The notes under the pieces are model-generated. The model was given only the letters and a program-made list of their open reading frames with translations, made no database searches and was not told the origin of the DNA. Below are positions 9,125 through 19,085 of a stretch of 64,000 bases of DNA, piece by piece. Every line of letters starts with the position of its first letter. Within the stretch, counting starts at the first letter, position 1. Location: contig CAIRCU010000020.1 of assembly GCA_903877165.1 (NCBI GenBank), forward strand, positions 1 through 64,000, read 5' to 3'. The position numbers and the translations under genes are program-made. The DNA comes from Methanobacteriota archaeon (GTDB lineage Archaea > Thermoplasmatota > E2 > DHVEG-1).

Positions 9125-10753
9125 ATGAATTTCCACCCAGTCATGATAGCAAGGAAATCCCTCTTCGCTGTTTCCATTCAATTCTTCATCCGATTTGTGG
9201 GATGGATCGGACTCGTGGTTCTCGCAAAACTCTGGGGTAGCTTCGCAGTAGGGGCTCTTGGGACCATCGGGGTCGCGATGGCCCTTGTCTCTGTTTTCAA
9301 CGTTATCGGGGATCTCGGGTTCGGCCAGGCAAACGTGAAACGAATCTCCGAGGGCAAAGACCTAGGCACTTGCCTGGGGACATTCACAGCAATAAAACTA
9401 CTCCTCACCGGCATCATGGTTGCCATTCTGGTCGCAGGAATTTACATCTGGAGAGTGGTCCTCCATGGTAACTTCACCGACGCCACGACAGAAACCGTCG
9501 TGCTAGTTTTCATTGTGTATTATATCTTCTATAACATCCAGTCGATCCCAATTACTACCTTCAACGGCACCGGAGAGATAGCGAAACTGCAATTAACCTC
9601 AATGACGGAGAATTCCCTGAAGATTCCATTGACAATTATTGTTGCGCTAGCTGGTGTGAGTCTGGTGTCCCTCGGGTCCCCGGTTCATTGGCCAGCGTTC
9701 CTGGAGCCCCTGAGACATTTCATCGCCAGTCACCCTGTTGGATCATTGGCGATGACGTACGTATTCGGGATGGTTGCATCCTGTGTAGTTGGATTCTGGC
9801 TACTTAGGAAATACCCATGGAAGCGGCCGAATCGGGAACTGGCTTCAAGCTATTTTGTATTTGCCTTACCAACTCTTCTCGTCTCAGTGGTAGTGACGAT
9901 TTCGACGAATATTGATAAACTCTTCATCGGATATTTCTGGACAAACACGGAAGTCGGATACTATTTCTCGGTTCAGCAAATCCTTCAGATAATGTTGATA
10001 ATCGCCCAAGTCATGATCATCGTGCTGTTCCCAATGTTCTCGAAATATCATTCGGACAAGCGCGTTGAGAAAATCCAAGAGATAACGCTTTCGGCCGAGC
10101 GGTACATCTCTCTCATCATGATTCCAATCGTGGTCGTATTACTCGTCTTTTCCGCGCCTATCATCAGCATCATGCTGAACAGCTCCTTTTTGCCTGCGGT
10201 TTCTGTGCTGACGGGGTTAACGTTTTATGCGTTAGTGTCTAGTTTCACCGCGCCGTACACTGCGTTAGTTATCGGGATGAACAAACCGATGACCGCGGCC
10301 AAGAACAGTCTCATGGTCTGCATCATCAATATTACTCTGAATGTGGTTTTAATCCCAAGAAACGGGCTTCTTTCTAGCTTTGGGATATCCGGACCAACGG
10401 GGGCCGCTGTCGCCACTACCATCTCAGCGACTATCGGGTTTATTGGTCTGAAGATTGTGGCCCGGCGTTTAACGAAAATCAAACTCGTACAGCCTCGATT
10501 GTTCTTCCATGTGCTCGCCGGTCTCGTCATGGCTGGTGTCCTGGAGCTTATCCTGCATTTTGTGACAGTGAATCGCTGGTTCTCTGTTCTATTCTTCGCC
10601 GTGGTCGGGCTCTTGATCTATCTTGGTATCCTTTCCGTACTCAAGGAGTTTCGTAAGGTGGATTTGGATTTCTTCCTTAACCTGCTGAGACCTAAGGAAA
10701 TGTTGCAGTACCTTAAAACAGAAATCAAGGGAAACGGGGAGAACAACAAGTAG
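9125..10753 (+). CDS. polysaccharide biosynthesis flippase (Wzx/MATE-like)
   Basis: Multi-TM oligosaccharide flippase architecture; glycan gene neighbourhood. Confidence 0.85.
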   Translation: MNFHPVMIARKSLFAVSIQFFIRFVGWIGLVVLAKLWGSFAVGALGTIGVAMALVSVFNVIGDLGFGQANVKRISEGKDLGTCLGTFTAIKLLLTGIMVAILVAGIYIWRVVLHGNFTDATTETVVLVFIVYYIFYNIQSIPITTFNGTGEIAKLQLTSMTENSLKIPLTIIVALAGVSLVSLGSPVHWPAFLEPLRHFIASHPVGSLAMTYVFGMVASCVVGFWLLRKYPWKRPNRELASSYFVFALPTLLVSVVVTISTNIDKLFIGYFWTNTEVGYYFSVQQILQIMLIIAQVMIIVLFPMFSKYHSDKRVEKIQEITLSAERYISLIMIPIVVVLLVFSAPIISIMLNSSFLPAVSVLTGLTFYALVSSFTAPYTALVIGMNKPMTAAKNSLMVCIINITLNVVLIPRNGLLSSFGISGPTGAAVATTISATIGFIGLKIVARRLTKIKLVQPRLFFHVLAGLVMAGVLELILHFVTVNRWFSVLFFAVVGLLIYLGILSVLKEFRKVDLDFFLNLLRPKEMLQYLKTEIKGNGENNK

Positions 10754-10771
10754 TCCTGTTTATGCTCATCC

Positions 10772-11818
10772 CTATAGGGATGATTGAATGACTGCGTTTT
10801 TAATTCTGTTGAAAGCATCGAGGTTTTTCAGAGGGGGGTCTCGTGTAGTCCAGGATATGTAATCGTCGGGACGTGCTATTTTGCCATAGACCTCTCGGAA
10901 AAGCTGGAAGATGACAGGAGGAACGTGTAGCTTTTTCATATTTATGCTTAAAGAACCAATGGATTCCTTTTTTCTCTGTTTAGCGAGGTACTGATTCATA
11001 GTGTCGTCAACGAACACTTGTGCCTGATGCGTTGTCATCCCCGTCATCTGACCGAGGTGGAGGGAAAGGCATGCTTTGAACGTCTCGTATGCTGGCTCGT
11101 ACACGCCTTGGTCCATATATTCAAACAGAGTCGGCCAGTACGCGACGCGGGATTCGATTTGCCGGGCGCCATAGAAGACGTTGAGCCGCTGCATCTTACT
11201 ATAGATGACGGTGAGTAAATCTGGGAGGAGCTCACCGAACTGCATCGGGTCCGTATCCGACCGAAGAAACTCCTGGTAAATGGTTTGCACTAGTTTCGTA
11301 CGGCGGACTGAGTACAGGACTTGGTAATAATCCACGAAATGCTGGCGGAAACGGTCTTGCGGTTCGTTGGAGGTAAGCGAGACGTATGGGTAAATCGGCT
11401 GCCAAAGGAACCGCTGTTTTTGGGGGAGGTAACGGAAGGCGATGTAATTTCCATGGGCACAAGAAAAATCCGGATGTTGCTCCAGGAATTGTACCGCTGC
11501 TTCAACCCCATAGGGGTTGATGAAATCATCATCGGCGCAGAAAATACAGTAGGGGTCCTGGGTGTGAAAGACCATGTCTGCGAACTTTTTATGGGGATTC
11601 AGGTCAGGAGGATATGATGTCAGATGAGAAATCGTCAATGATGGAAACCGGGCGATGACGTCTTTGTTGAGGGCTTGGTCGTCGGGTGGGCTTGAGTCGG
11701 CGACGACGATGTGGTACGGGCGGTTGAACTGTTGAAAATAACCGAGGATCCTCGTCAGGTACTGCGGTCTTCTGAACGTCGGGATAAAGATAGTGTAGTT
11801 CAGGGGTGATTCTACCAT
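10772..11818 (-). CDS. glycosyltransferase (GT2-like)
   Basis: YTIFIPTFRRPQYLTRILGYF... and FCADDDF DxD-type motif. Confidence 0.75.
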   Translation of the reverse strand: MVESPLNYTIFIPTFRRPQYLTRILGYFQQFNRPYHIVVADSSPPDDQALNKDVIARFPSLTISHLTSYPPDLNPHKKFADMVFHTQDPYCIFCADDDFINPYGVEAAVQFLEQHPDFSCAHGNYIAFRYLPQKQRFLWQPIYPYVSLTSNEPQDRFRQHFVDYYQVLYSVRRTKLVQTIYQEFLRSDTDPMQFGELLPDLLTVIYSKMQRLNVFYGARQIESRVAYWPTLFEYMDQGVYEPAYETFKACLSLHLGQMTGMTTHQAQVFVDDTMNQYLAKQRKKESIGSLSINMKKLHVPPVIFQLFREVYGKIARPDDYISWTTRDPPLKNLDAFNRIKNAVIQSSL

Positions 11819-11834
11819 TTTGTCATCAGAGGTT

Positions 11835-12980
11835 CTATTTCTTGTGCTTCAGGTAGTGTACGAAGACGTCGCAGACGAAATCAGCTTCTTCTTCGGTGAG
11901 TGTCGCTGCTGCAGGGAAGCTGATGCCTCGCGGTGAGATATCGTAGCACACGGGGTTTGCCTTTGCCATATTTTTTCCTTTCACGTATCGGGTGTAGGCA
12001 GGCATGGAGCTGATGGGGTAGAAGAAGGGTCGGCTGTCGATGCCGTTGCGCTGGAACTCCTCGATGACTTGTTCTTTGGTCGTATGGTACCGCTTGCCCA
12101 TGATTGCGTTGACGATCCAATAGGTATTTCGGACATTGGGTGCCTCTGAGTTGAATTGCAGGTCCTCAACGGCACCGAGCCGGTCAGTGTACCAGTGGAA
12201 CGCCTGTCGTTTCATGGCGACGAGTTCCTCGATGCGGCGGAGTTGTGCTAAGGCAAGCGCCGCCTGGATGTTGGTCCATTGATAGTTGTACCCGATGTCT
12301 TCGCACCAGAACATCTTCTTTGAGTATTCGACCATGCCGTGATGCCGGAGTTGTTTGCATTTATCGAAGAGGTCGTGGTTGTCGGTAACCAGGGCGCCGC
12401 CTTGCCCGGCCATTGCTAGCTTGGTCGCGTTGAAACTATATACACCGATGTCGCCTAGGGTCCCGGCTTGCCGTCCGTTGTACTTGGCCCCTAGGGCCTC
12501 TGCGGCATCTTCGATGACAGGGATGTCGTGGTCGTCTGCGATTTCTCGGATGTGATCCATGTCTGGCATGTTTCCATAGAGGTCGACGGGGATGACGGCT
12601 TTCGTACGAGTGGTAATCGCTTTTTCAAATGACTCCGGGGAGATGCACCAGTTCTGTCGGTCGATGTCCACGAAAATCGGGGTCGCGTTCATGTAGTGGA
12701 TGGGACAGGCGGAGGCAGCCCAGGTGACGTCAGGGACGATAATCTCATTGCCCGGCTTGATGCCTAAGGCGAGTAACGCGAGGTGGATGGCGGAGGTGCA
12801 GTTGACGACCGGCAGCACGTATTTCGCGCCGGTGTACTCGGAGAATTCCTTGATGAATTGGTCCATGTGCATGTTTCGTTTCTCGTACCAGCCGTAGCGT
12901 ACTGCTTCTGTGACGAGTCGGATTTCTGCTTCAGTGATCGATGGGCCGGCGGAGGGGATGCGCCTCTTTGGCGTTGTCAT
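11835..12980 (-). CDS. DegT/DnrJ/EryC1 family sugar aminotransferase
   Basis: IEDAAEALGAKYNGRQAGTLGDIGVYSFNATKLAMAGQGGALVT PLP-lysine region. Confidence 0.9.
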   Translation of the reverse strand: MTTPKRRIPSAGPSITEAEIRLVTEAVRYGWYEKRNMHMDQFIKEFSEYTGAKYVLPVVNCTSAIHLALLALGIKPGNEIIVPDVTWAASACPIHYMNATPIFVDIDRQNWCISPESFEKAITTRTKAVIPVDLYGNMPDMDHIREIADDHDIPVIEDAAEALGAKYNGRQAGTLGDIGVYSFNATKLAMAGQGGALVTDNHDLFDKCKQLRHHGMVEYSKKMFWCEDIGYNYQWTNIQAALALAQLRRIEELVAMKRQAFHWYTDRLGAVEDLQFNSEAPNVRNTYWIVNAIMGKRYHTTKEQVIEEFQRNGIDSRPFFYPISSMPAYTRYVKGKNMAKANPVCYDISPRGISFPAAATLTEEEADFVCDVFVHYLKHKK

Positions 12981-13528
12981 GTCGTGTGCTCCTTTTGTCT
13001 GTGTTGTGGGTTGAATTTTGCGATGTGGATAGAGTCAACGTAATGATCATGGAGGTAGAAATGGTCTTTGAAGACGCCTTCGATGACGTACCCGGCTTTT
13101 TTGAACATCCGCGCGGATCCGGTATTGTTTTCATAGTAGTCAGCGCAGATCTTGTGGTAGTGCAGGGTGTTGAAGACGTAGTCTTCGATGCCGATGATTG
13201 ACTCGGTGCCGTAGCCTTTGGACCATTCGGCCTTGTCATAGAGCATGATGCCGAGTTCGACGCGTTTGTGAACCTCGTGGAAGTTGAAGAGGCGGATGTT
13301 GCCGATGTGTTTCTTGGTGTCTTTAAGGAAGATGCCGACGAGTTCGGAGAAGCCGGGTTGGTTGGAGTCCTTGACGTAGTCGGTGGCGCTCTGTGGAGTC
13401 CATTTGCGGTGTCGCGCTTCGGTGAGGCCGACGATAGTGGGGTCGTTAAGGGCGGTGAGGTACTGCGGTGTGATATCTTCGATGGTGAATGTTCGCAGGA
13501 GTAAATGGGTGGTTGTGGTGGTGTTCAT
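12977..13528 (-). CDS. GNAT family N-acetyltransferase (RimJ/RimL type)
   Basis: ELGIMLYDKAEWSKGYGTESIIGIEDYVFNTLHYHKI...NTGSARMFKKAGYVIEGV. Confidence 0.88.
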   Translation of the reverse strand: MNTTTTTHLLLRTFTIEDITPQYLTALNDPTIVGLTEARHRKWTPQSATDYVKDSNQPGFSELVGIFLKDTKKHIGNIRLFNFHEVHKRVELGIMLYDKAEWSKGYGTESIIGIEDYVFNTLHYHKICADYYENNTGSARMFKKAGYVIEGVFKDHFYLHDHYVDSIHIAKFNPQHRQKEHTT

Positions 13529-14625
13529 GGTCTCGAAGGCTCGTGGATCCAGTGGAGGTCTTTGGTGATGCGTTGCGTCTGGAAGAGGTTTTCGTATTTC
13601 TGTAATCGGTAGTAGTTTATGTTGTTGAATTGTTCGCTGGTGAGGTGGTGGGATTCCAGTGTAGCGAGCAGGTCCTGTATCCCCTCGCGCATCCTCCAGC
13701 TGCAGGAGTATCCGGGGAATATTTTTTTGATCTTCTCAAAGGAGACTTTGTAGGTCCGTTTGTCGACGCCGTCTTGGATCTTCTGGTCCTTGACGAGGTC
13801 AACATCGACTGCACTTTCTTTCGTGCCGTCTCTGGAAAGGAAGCGGATTTCGGTGCCGGGGACAGTCTCAGTGAACATCTGAGCGATGTCGATGACCTGG
13901 TAGTTGTCATGGGTATCCCCGACGTTGAGGATGAGCGGGGTGCCAGGGGTGCCCTGGTACTCTATCGCGTTGTTGATTGCCTTGAGGACGTCAGTGATGT
14001 GGACGTTGGGCCGCCAGGCCTTGCCGTTGGAGTTCAGGACGATTTTCTTGGTGGTAAGTATCATGCCGGCGAACATATTGACGTACAGGTCGAACCGGGG
14101 TCGTGGGGAGGGACCGTAGACGGTAGCGAACCTCAGCATGATAGGGGAAAACGAGGAATCGGCGAGTGCGCGCAGGCCGTCTTCTATCTGGAGTTTGTTG
14201 AGCGAGTACGGAGACTGCGGGTTGGGTGGCGAGTCTTCTGTCAGTATCTCCTCTGAGGCTTTGCCGTAGATGGAGCAGCTGCTGGCGAAGATGAAGCGGA
14301 CGCCGTGGTCTTTGCAGAGACTGGCGAGGCGCAGTGAGTAGGTCAATGTCGGGTCGTACACCTCGTGGGGGTTGAGCTTGCCGAAGGGATCGTTCGACAC
14401 GCCGGCGAGATGGACGACAGAGTCGACCCTTCGGAGGTCTGCTACGGTGATGTCGCGGGCGTCCTTGAACTCCATGCGTTGAGGTTCAGGGGGGTAGAGG
14501 GTGCAGTCGCGGAAGAACCCGACGTCGTATCCGATGCAGTCATGATGCTGTCTTGTCAGATACGGCACGAGGACGGTGCCGATGTAGCCGAGTGATCCGG
14601 TGATGACGATGCGCTTGGTTTCCAT
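13525..14625 (-). CDS. NAD(P)-dependent epimerase/dehydratase (extended SDR)
   Basis: RIVITGSLGYIGTVLVPYL Rossmann motif; YSLNKLQ active site. Confidence 0.9.
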   Translation of the reverse strand: METKRIVITGSLGYIGTVLVPYLTRQHHDCIGYDVGFFRDCTLYPPEPQRMEFKDARDITVADLRRVDSVVHLAGVSNDPFGKLNPHEVYDPTLTYSLRLASLCKDHGVRFIFASSCSIYGKASEEILTEDSPPNPQSPYSLNKLQIEDGLRALADSSFSPIMLRFATVYGPSPRPRFDLYVNMFAGMILTTKKIVLNSNGKAWRPNVHITDVLKAINNAIEYQGTPGTPLILNVGDTHDNYQVIDIAQMFTETVPGTEIRFLSRDGTKESAVDVDLVKDQKIQDGVDKRTYKVSFEKIKKIFPGYSCSWRMREGIQDLLATLESHHLTSEQFNNINYYRLQKYENLFQTQRITKDLHWIHEPSRP

Positions 14626-14698
14626 ACTCCTTCCTAGGTGACCGCTGGTCTAGTGAAGTGTCAGATAGTTTATTCCCATATAAAAACATAAGGGGAGA

Positions 14699-15601
14699 TT
14701 AGAGCGGGGTTGTCTTCCAGAATTCCACGGTGCGGCGTATGCCCTCTTCGACTGGTACCCTTGGTTTCCAGCCGGTCTCAGACTGGATCCTTGTGATGTC
14801 TGCCCAGAAGTTGACTGGAGTATCAGTGGTCTTTGCGGGCGGTGTGAAGCGCTGCTGCACGTCATAGAAACGATACACCATGGTGATGATGTCGGAAATC
14901 TCTGTCGAGACACCGGAGCCGATGTTGAAGGTGTCTGCCTTAGTCTTCCTGCCGACTAGTGCAGTGATTGCGCTGGCGACATCCTCGACGTAGACGAAGT
15001 CGTTGCGGGTGCGCGGTGTCTTGATCTCCGGCGATTTTCCACTGCGTATGGCTGTGATGATATGGGGGATGAGCGAATGACTCTTCTGGCCGGGTCCGTA
15101 GACGTAGAAGAGGCGGACCCAGAGGAAGTCCATGGCGTTTGCCTTGGCGATCTCCCGGCCCATGGTCTGCAGTGAAATCTTCGCGGCGGTGAAGGGAGTG
15201 GATGCTTTCACCGGGGAGTCTTCTCGCAGCTGGCCGATCTTCTCGCCGTACTCCCAGCAGCTGCCGGTGCAGAGGACCTTTTCGCAGCCGAGTTCAGCCA
15301 GGACGTTCATGAGCCTGAGGCTGTGGAACAGGTTCTTCGTGCTCGTCTGGTAATCGTAGTTAGGAATCCCCTCCCAGGCGAGATGGACGACGGCCTCTGG
15401 TTTGAACGCCTCAAGCCGGGTCTTCACCGGTTCGATGTCCGCGAGGTTTCCCTGGAAGAAGAGCAGGCCAGGATAGGTCTTGAGCCGACTGAGGTCCTCG
15501 TCTGCCAGAGTCAAGAGTAAAAGCTCATGGCCGGCGGCATGCAGAGCATGGACGACGTGCTGGCCGATGAACCCGGTCCCACCAGTGACGAAGAGTCTCA
15601 T
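14699..15601 (-). CDS. NAD(P)-dependent epimerase/dehydratase (extended SDR)
   Basis: MRLFVTGGTGFIGQHVVHAL; extended-SDR layout. Confidence 0.9.
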   Translation of the reverse strand: MRLFVTGGTGFIGQHVVHALHAAGHELLLLTLADEDLSRLKTYPGLLFFQGNLADIEPVKTRLEAFKPEAVVHLAWEGIPNYDYQTSTKNLFHSLRLMNVLAELGCEKVLCTGSCWEYGEKIGQLREDSPVKASTPFTAAKISLQTMGREIAKANAMDFLWVRLFYVYGPGQKSHSLIPHIITAIRSGKSPEIKTPRTRNDFVYVEDVASAITALVGRKTKADTFNIGSGVSTEISDIITMVYRFYDVQQRFTPPAKTTDTPVNFWADITRIQSETGWKPRVPVEEGIRRTVEFWKTTPL

Positions 15602-16165
15602 TTAAAGCTCGATACCCCCGTAGGTCTTGACGAAGTCCTTGAAGCTCTTGGCTTTGGAATCCTTCTCGGAGATAATCGGGGTGCCGGTCACAGGCCAGGG
15701 GACACGCAAATCCGGGTCATTCCATTGTATGTTACCTTCTTTCTCCGGGGTGAAGTAATTGTCGACCTTGTACAGCATCGTACTGTTATCCATGAGCGTA
15801 CACATGCCATGGGCGAAGCCGCGCGGGATGTACAGCAATTTTTTGTTTTGCGGTGAAAGGATGATGCTGTCCCACTGTCCGAAGGTTGGTGATCCTTTGC
15901 GCAGGTCGACGAAGACGTCGAAGATCTCCCCGCTGATGACACGGACGAGTTTTGTCTCCGCGGCCGGAGGGAACTGGAAGTGAAACCCGCGAACCGTGCC
16001 TTTGTACACCGAAAGCGAATGGTTCTCTTGGACCCAGTCCCGATGCAGCCCGTGCTCATGGAAAATGTGTTCGTCGTACGCTCTCATGAAAAACCCGCGG
16101 TTGTCCTCCTTGGGTTCGAGCTGGATTTCATAGACCCCTTTGAGTTTACGTTCCTTAAACAACAT
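15602..16165 (-). CDS. RmlC/RfbC-like sugar 3,5-epimerase
   Basis: EDNRGFFMRAYDEHIF..., RGFHFQFPPAAETKLVRVISGEIFDVFVDLRKGSPTFG. Confidence 0.88.
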   Translation of the reverse strand: MLFKERKLKGVYEIQLEPKEDNRGFFMRAYDEHIFHEHGLHRDWVQENHSLSVYKGTVRGFHFQFPPAAETKLVRVISGEIFDVFVDLRKGSPTFGQWDSIILSPQNKKLLYIPRGFAHGMCTLMDNSTMLYKVDNYFTPEKEGNIQWNDPDLRVPWPVTGTPIISEKDSKAKSFKDFVKTYGGIEL

Positions 16166-16195
16166 CGCTATCCGTTCCGTTGATTAATCAGCACC

Positions 16196-16837
16196 TTAAA
16201 AAACTTCGTTCCCCTCCGATGGGCCGAAGATGAGATCCGCATATCTCCTCGTGGCCTTGATAACCGGAACCTCCTCACCTTCTCGATCATGGATGATCCG
16301 GGCGGTTTCTTCAAGGGAGCATCCTTTGTCGACAAAGTAGAACTCATGGAGACGTGACACCCTGAGCACATCCGGGATGTCGACGTAGATACGAAGGTCG
16401 GTCATAGCTAGGAGTTGAGGAATATCGAGGGCGACAACGCCATCGACGAGCCCGATGCCATGGTCAGGGATAAACAAGGGCCGATCACTGCGTATGCGCA
16501 CGATGGAACGAGTCGTAGGGTCATAGACCGGGGGATACACCTCGTCCCCCTGTCGCAGTCGAGCGACCGCATCTGTGATCTTGTCGTACTGGAAGCGTTC
16601 TCGGACGGTTTCTGTCCCGGTTCGCTGATCGCGACCAACCAGCCAGTTATCCAGAGGGATACGGACAGCGGATATGCCTCGGTCTGCGAGGTCTTGGATG
16701 AGGCGTTGGGCCAGCATCGTCTTGCCGCTCCGGCTGCATCCGCCGATGGCGAGAAGAAACCGAGAAGACCGCGAGGTTTCATACTGCGTGAGAACAGCAG
16801 CGAGCAATGTCGGATAATCCTTAATGTGTTTTTCCAT
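16196..16837 (-). CDS. uridine kinase-like P-loop kinase in the heptose operon
   Basis: Walker A GGCSRSGKT and downstream PLDNWLV. Start re-placed at MEKHIKDYPTL; it overlaps the upstream gene by 17 nt. Confidence 0.7.
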   Translation of the reverse strand: MEKHIKDYPTLLAAVLTQYETSRSSRFLLAIGGCSRSGKTMLAQRLIQDLADRGISAVRIPLDNWLVGRDQRTGTETVRERFQYDKITDAVARLRQGDEVYPPVYDPTTRSIVRIRSDRPLFIPDHGIGLVDGVVALDIPQLLAMTDLRIYVDIPDVLRVSRLHEFYFVDKGCSLEETARIIHDREGEEVPVIKATRRYADLIFGPSEGNEVF

Positions 16838-18023
16838 CTGATTCAAGGAGTTTACGGACGACTTGGAGGAGGGTGTTGTCGGGTGTGGCGAGGAGGGTTG
16901 TACAACCCGCCTGGCTTCCCGCCTGCAAGTCGCGTTCATCGTCGCCGATGAACACGGTTTTCGTCAGATCGATGAGGTGTTCCCGTGCCGCCTGGAAGAG
17001 CATCCCAGGTTTGGGTTTCCGGCAGTCGCAGTGTTCGTCCCAGCCGTGCGGACAGTAGTAAATCCCAGTGATGGACGCGCCGTTCTTCTGTAGGACAGCG
17101 TTCATCTTTGTATGGATATCAGCGAGGTCTGCCTCGGTCATGGCACCACGGGCGATCCCCGCCTGGTTCGTGATGAGGAAGATCTGATACCCATGCGTTG
17201 TTAGCAGAGAGAGCGCCTCGATTGCGCCGGGGAGGAACACGAACTCCTCCCATTTCTTGACATATTCGGCCTTCGGCGGCTTTGTGTTGATGACCCCATC
17301 GCGGTCAAGGAAAATGATTTTCTTAGGTTGAAGATAGCGTTTGGTAACCGGGAGTCGCTCCAGGGAGCCGACGCTGTAATATTTATGGTCGGTGCAGTAG
17401 CCAGCGAGTTGCCTTTCGTGAATCAATCTAGGGAGGATGATGTCTTCGAATGAGAAATTCTTAGGAGGCATTCGCGAAAGGATGCTTGTATCAAGGATGA
17501 AGAATCCGACGTCGACGCCGTTCAGTTCCGGTGTTTTACGGCTGCGGTCGTAAATGGTGACGAAGCCTTTGTCATCGACGAACATGTTGTTTTTCGTGGC
17601 ATGGTCTTTGTTGGTGTATACGGTGACGGTGGCCTTGGTGTGGTGAGCGTCATGGAATGAGACGAGGGCCTTGAGGTCGAGGGGCAGGTAGTTGTCGCAG
17701 TACATGAGGAGGAAGTGGGAGTCAAGCAGGTTGGCAGCGTTGCGGATACGTGTCCCGGTCTCATCCGAGACCGCGCCGACCGAGTAGCTGATGGAAAGTC
17801 CAAAACGTGAGCCGTCGCCGAAGTACTCCATGATTTTTTCCGGTAGGTATCCAAGGAGGAGCACGACGTTGGTGATCCCATTGCCTCGGAGCATCTCGAG
17901 GAGGTACTCGAGGAAGGGCTTCTGGTTCAGAGGGATCATCGGCTTGGGGATCGTGTCGGTAATTGGCCGTAACCTTGTTCCCTGGCCGCCTGCGAGGATC
18001 ACAGCTTGACGAATGGTCACCAT
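16821..18023 (-). CDS. fused sugar-phosphate nucleotidylyltransferase (HddC-like) + HAD heptose bisphosphatase (GmhB-like)
   Basis: N-terminus QAVILAGGQGTRLRPITDTIPKPMIPL; C-terminus IIFLDRDGVINTKPP...LITNQAGIARG...YYCPHGWDEHCDCRKPKPGM. Confidence 0.88.
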   Translation of the reverse strand: MVTIRQAVILAGGQGTRLRPITDTIPKPMIPLNQKPFLEYLLEMLRGNGITNVVLLLGYLPEKIMEYFGDGSRFGLSISYSVGAVSDETGTRIRNAANLLDSHFLLMYCDNYLPLDLKALVSFHDAHHTKATVTVYTNKDHATKNNMFVDDKGFVTIYDRSRKTPELNGVDVGFFILDTSILSRMPPKNFSFEDIILPRLIHERQLAGYCTDHKYYSVGSLERLPVTKRYLQPKKIIFLDRDGVINTKPPKAEYVKKWEEFVFLPGAIEALSLLTTHGYQIFLITNQAGIARGAMTEADLADIHTKMNAVLQKNGASITGIYYCPHGWDEHCDCRKPKPGMLFQAAREHLIDLTKTVFIGDDERDLQAGSQAGCTTLLATPDNTLLQVVRKLLESDGKTH

Positions 18024-18033
18024 AGGACACTCT

Positions 18034-19068
18034 CTAGACGTTCCAGAGGAGTTGCTCATCGATTTTTTTCTGGTCGAGAAGGTATTTCAATTGGACAAGG
18101 CGGTTGCAGTACCGGCCTTTGAACATTTCCGCAGTGAAATGGATGGCATCGAAGAATTCAACGAGTTCTCGGCCTCCGGAAAGAAGATCCCATTGGGGCT
18201 TGTAGTAGTCGTTAAGCTCGGAGAGGATTTTCTTAAAGGAGACGCGGTAGGTCCTGGAGTCGGAACCGTGTTCACCGGTGTAGACGATGGTGGATCCCTT
18301 CACCAAGCGTTGGGCTGCCTCAGCGAGTTCGCGGACCGTGAAGTTGCCGTTCCGTATGCCGACGTTGTACGACTGGTTGGCGACCAGGTCGGCGGGCGCC
18401 TCAAGCCCAGCGATGAAGGCGTTAGAGACATCTTGGACATGGACTACGGGTCGCCAGGGCGTCCCGTCGCTTTTCACCGCGATGTTCCCAGTGGTGTACG
18501 CGCTAGCGACGAAGTTATTATAGACGATGTCGCAACGCAGCTTAGGGCTTGCCCCAAAGACAGTCGAGGGCCTGAAGCAGACTACAGTGAAGTCCTTTGA
18601 TGCCAGCTTCTTGAGCTCGAGTTCCGCGTCCCATTTGGTCTTCGCGTACATGGTTATGGGGTTCTTCTCGCTAGAGTCCTCATCAAGCTCATCGCTCGTC
18701 TGGGCGATGCCGTACATGCTCTGTGATGAGGCGTAGACGAACCGCCTGATCCCACGTTCTTTGGCCAGCGTGGCGAGCCTCACGGTGGAGCGGTAGTTGA
18801 TGTCCGTGGTCAGCTGGGGACGGAGTTCACCAAGGGGATCGTTGGAGAGCGCAGCAAGATGGATGACCGCATCGATACCTTTGAGGTCGCCTTTGGAGAC
18901 ACTGCGGATGTCCTTGGTGATCTGCGTGATCGTGTAGCCCAGAGGGCTGACTTCGCAGCCGCGGTAGAAATCGGTGTCAAACCCGGTCACCTTGTAGCCT
19001 TTCCGCAGAAGGAGCCGCGTGAGGACTGACCCGATGTATCCTCGGTTCCCCGTCAGTAACACATTCAT
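18034..19068 (-). CDS. NAD(P)-dependent epimerase/dehydratase, paralog of the 13525-14625 gene
   Basis: MNVLLTGNRGYIGSVLTRLLLRKGYKVTGFDTDFYRGC; same layout and C-terminal pattern as the 13.5-kb gene. Confidence 0.9.
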   Translation of the reverse strand: MNVLLTGNRGYIGSVLTRLLLRKGYKVTGFDTDFYRGCEVSPLGYTITQITKDIRSVSKGDLKGIDAVIHLAALSNDPLGELRPQLTTDINYRSTVRLATLAKERGIRRFVYASSQSMYGIAQTSDELDEDSSEKNPITMYAKTKWDAELELKKLASKDFTVVCFRPSTVFGASPKLRCDIVYNNFVASAYTTGNIAVKSDGTPWRPVVHVQDVSNAFIAGLEAPADLVANQSYNVGIRNGNFTVRELAEAAQRLVKGSTIVYTGEHGSDSRTYRVSFKKILSELNDYYKPQWDLLSGGRELVEFFDAIHFTAEMFKGRYCNRLVQLKYLLDQKKIDEQLLWNV

Positions 19069-19085
19069 GGGACATCACCGGATGA

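Noticed and set aside
13630-14256. 208-aa plus-strand ORF
   Set aside because: Exact antisense of a well-supported SDR gene.
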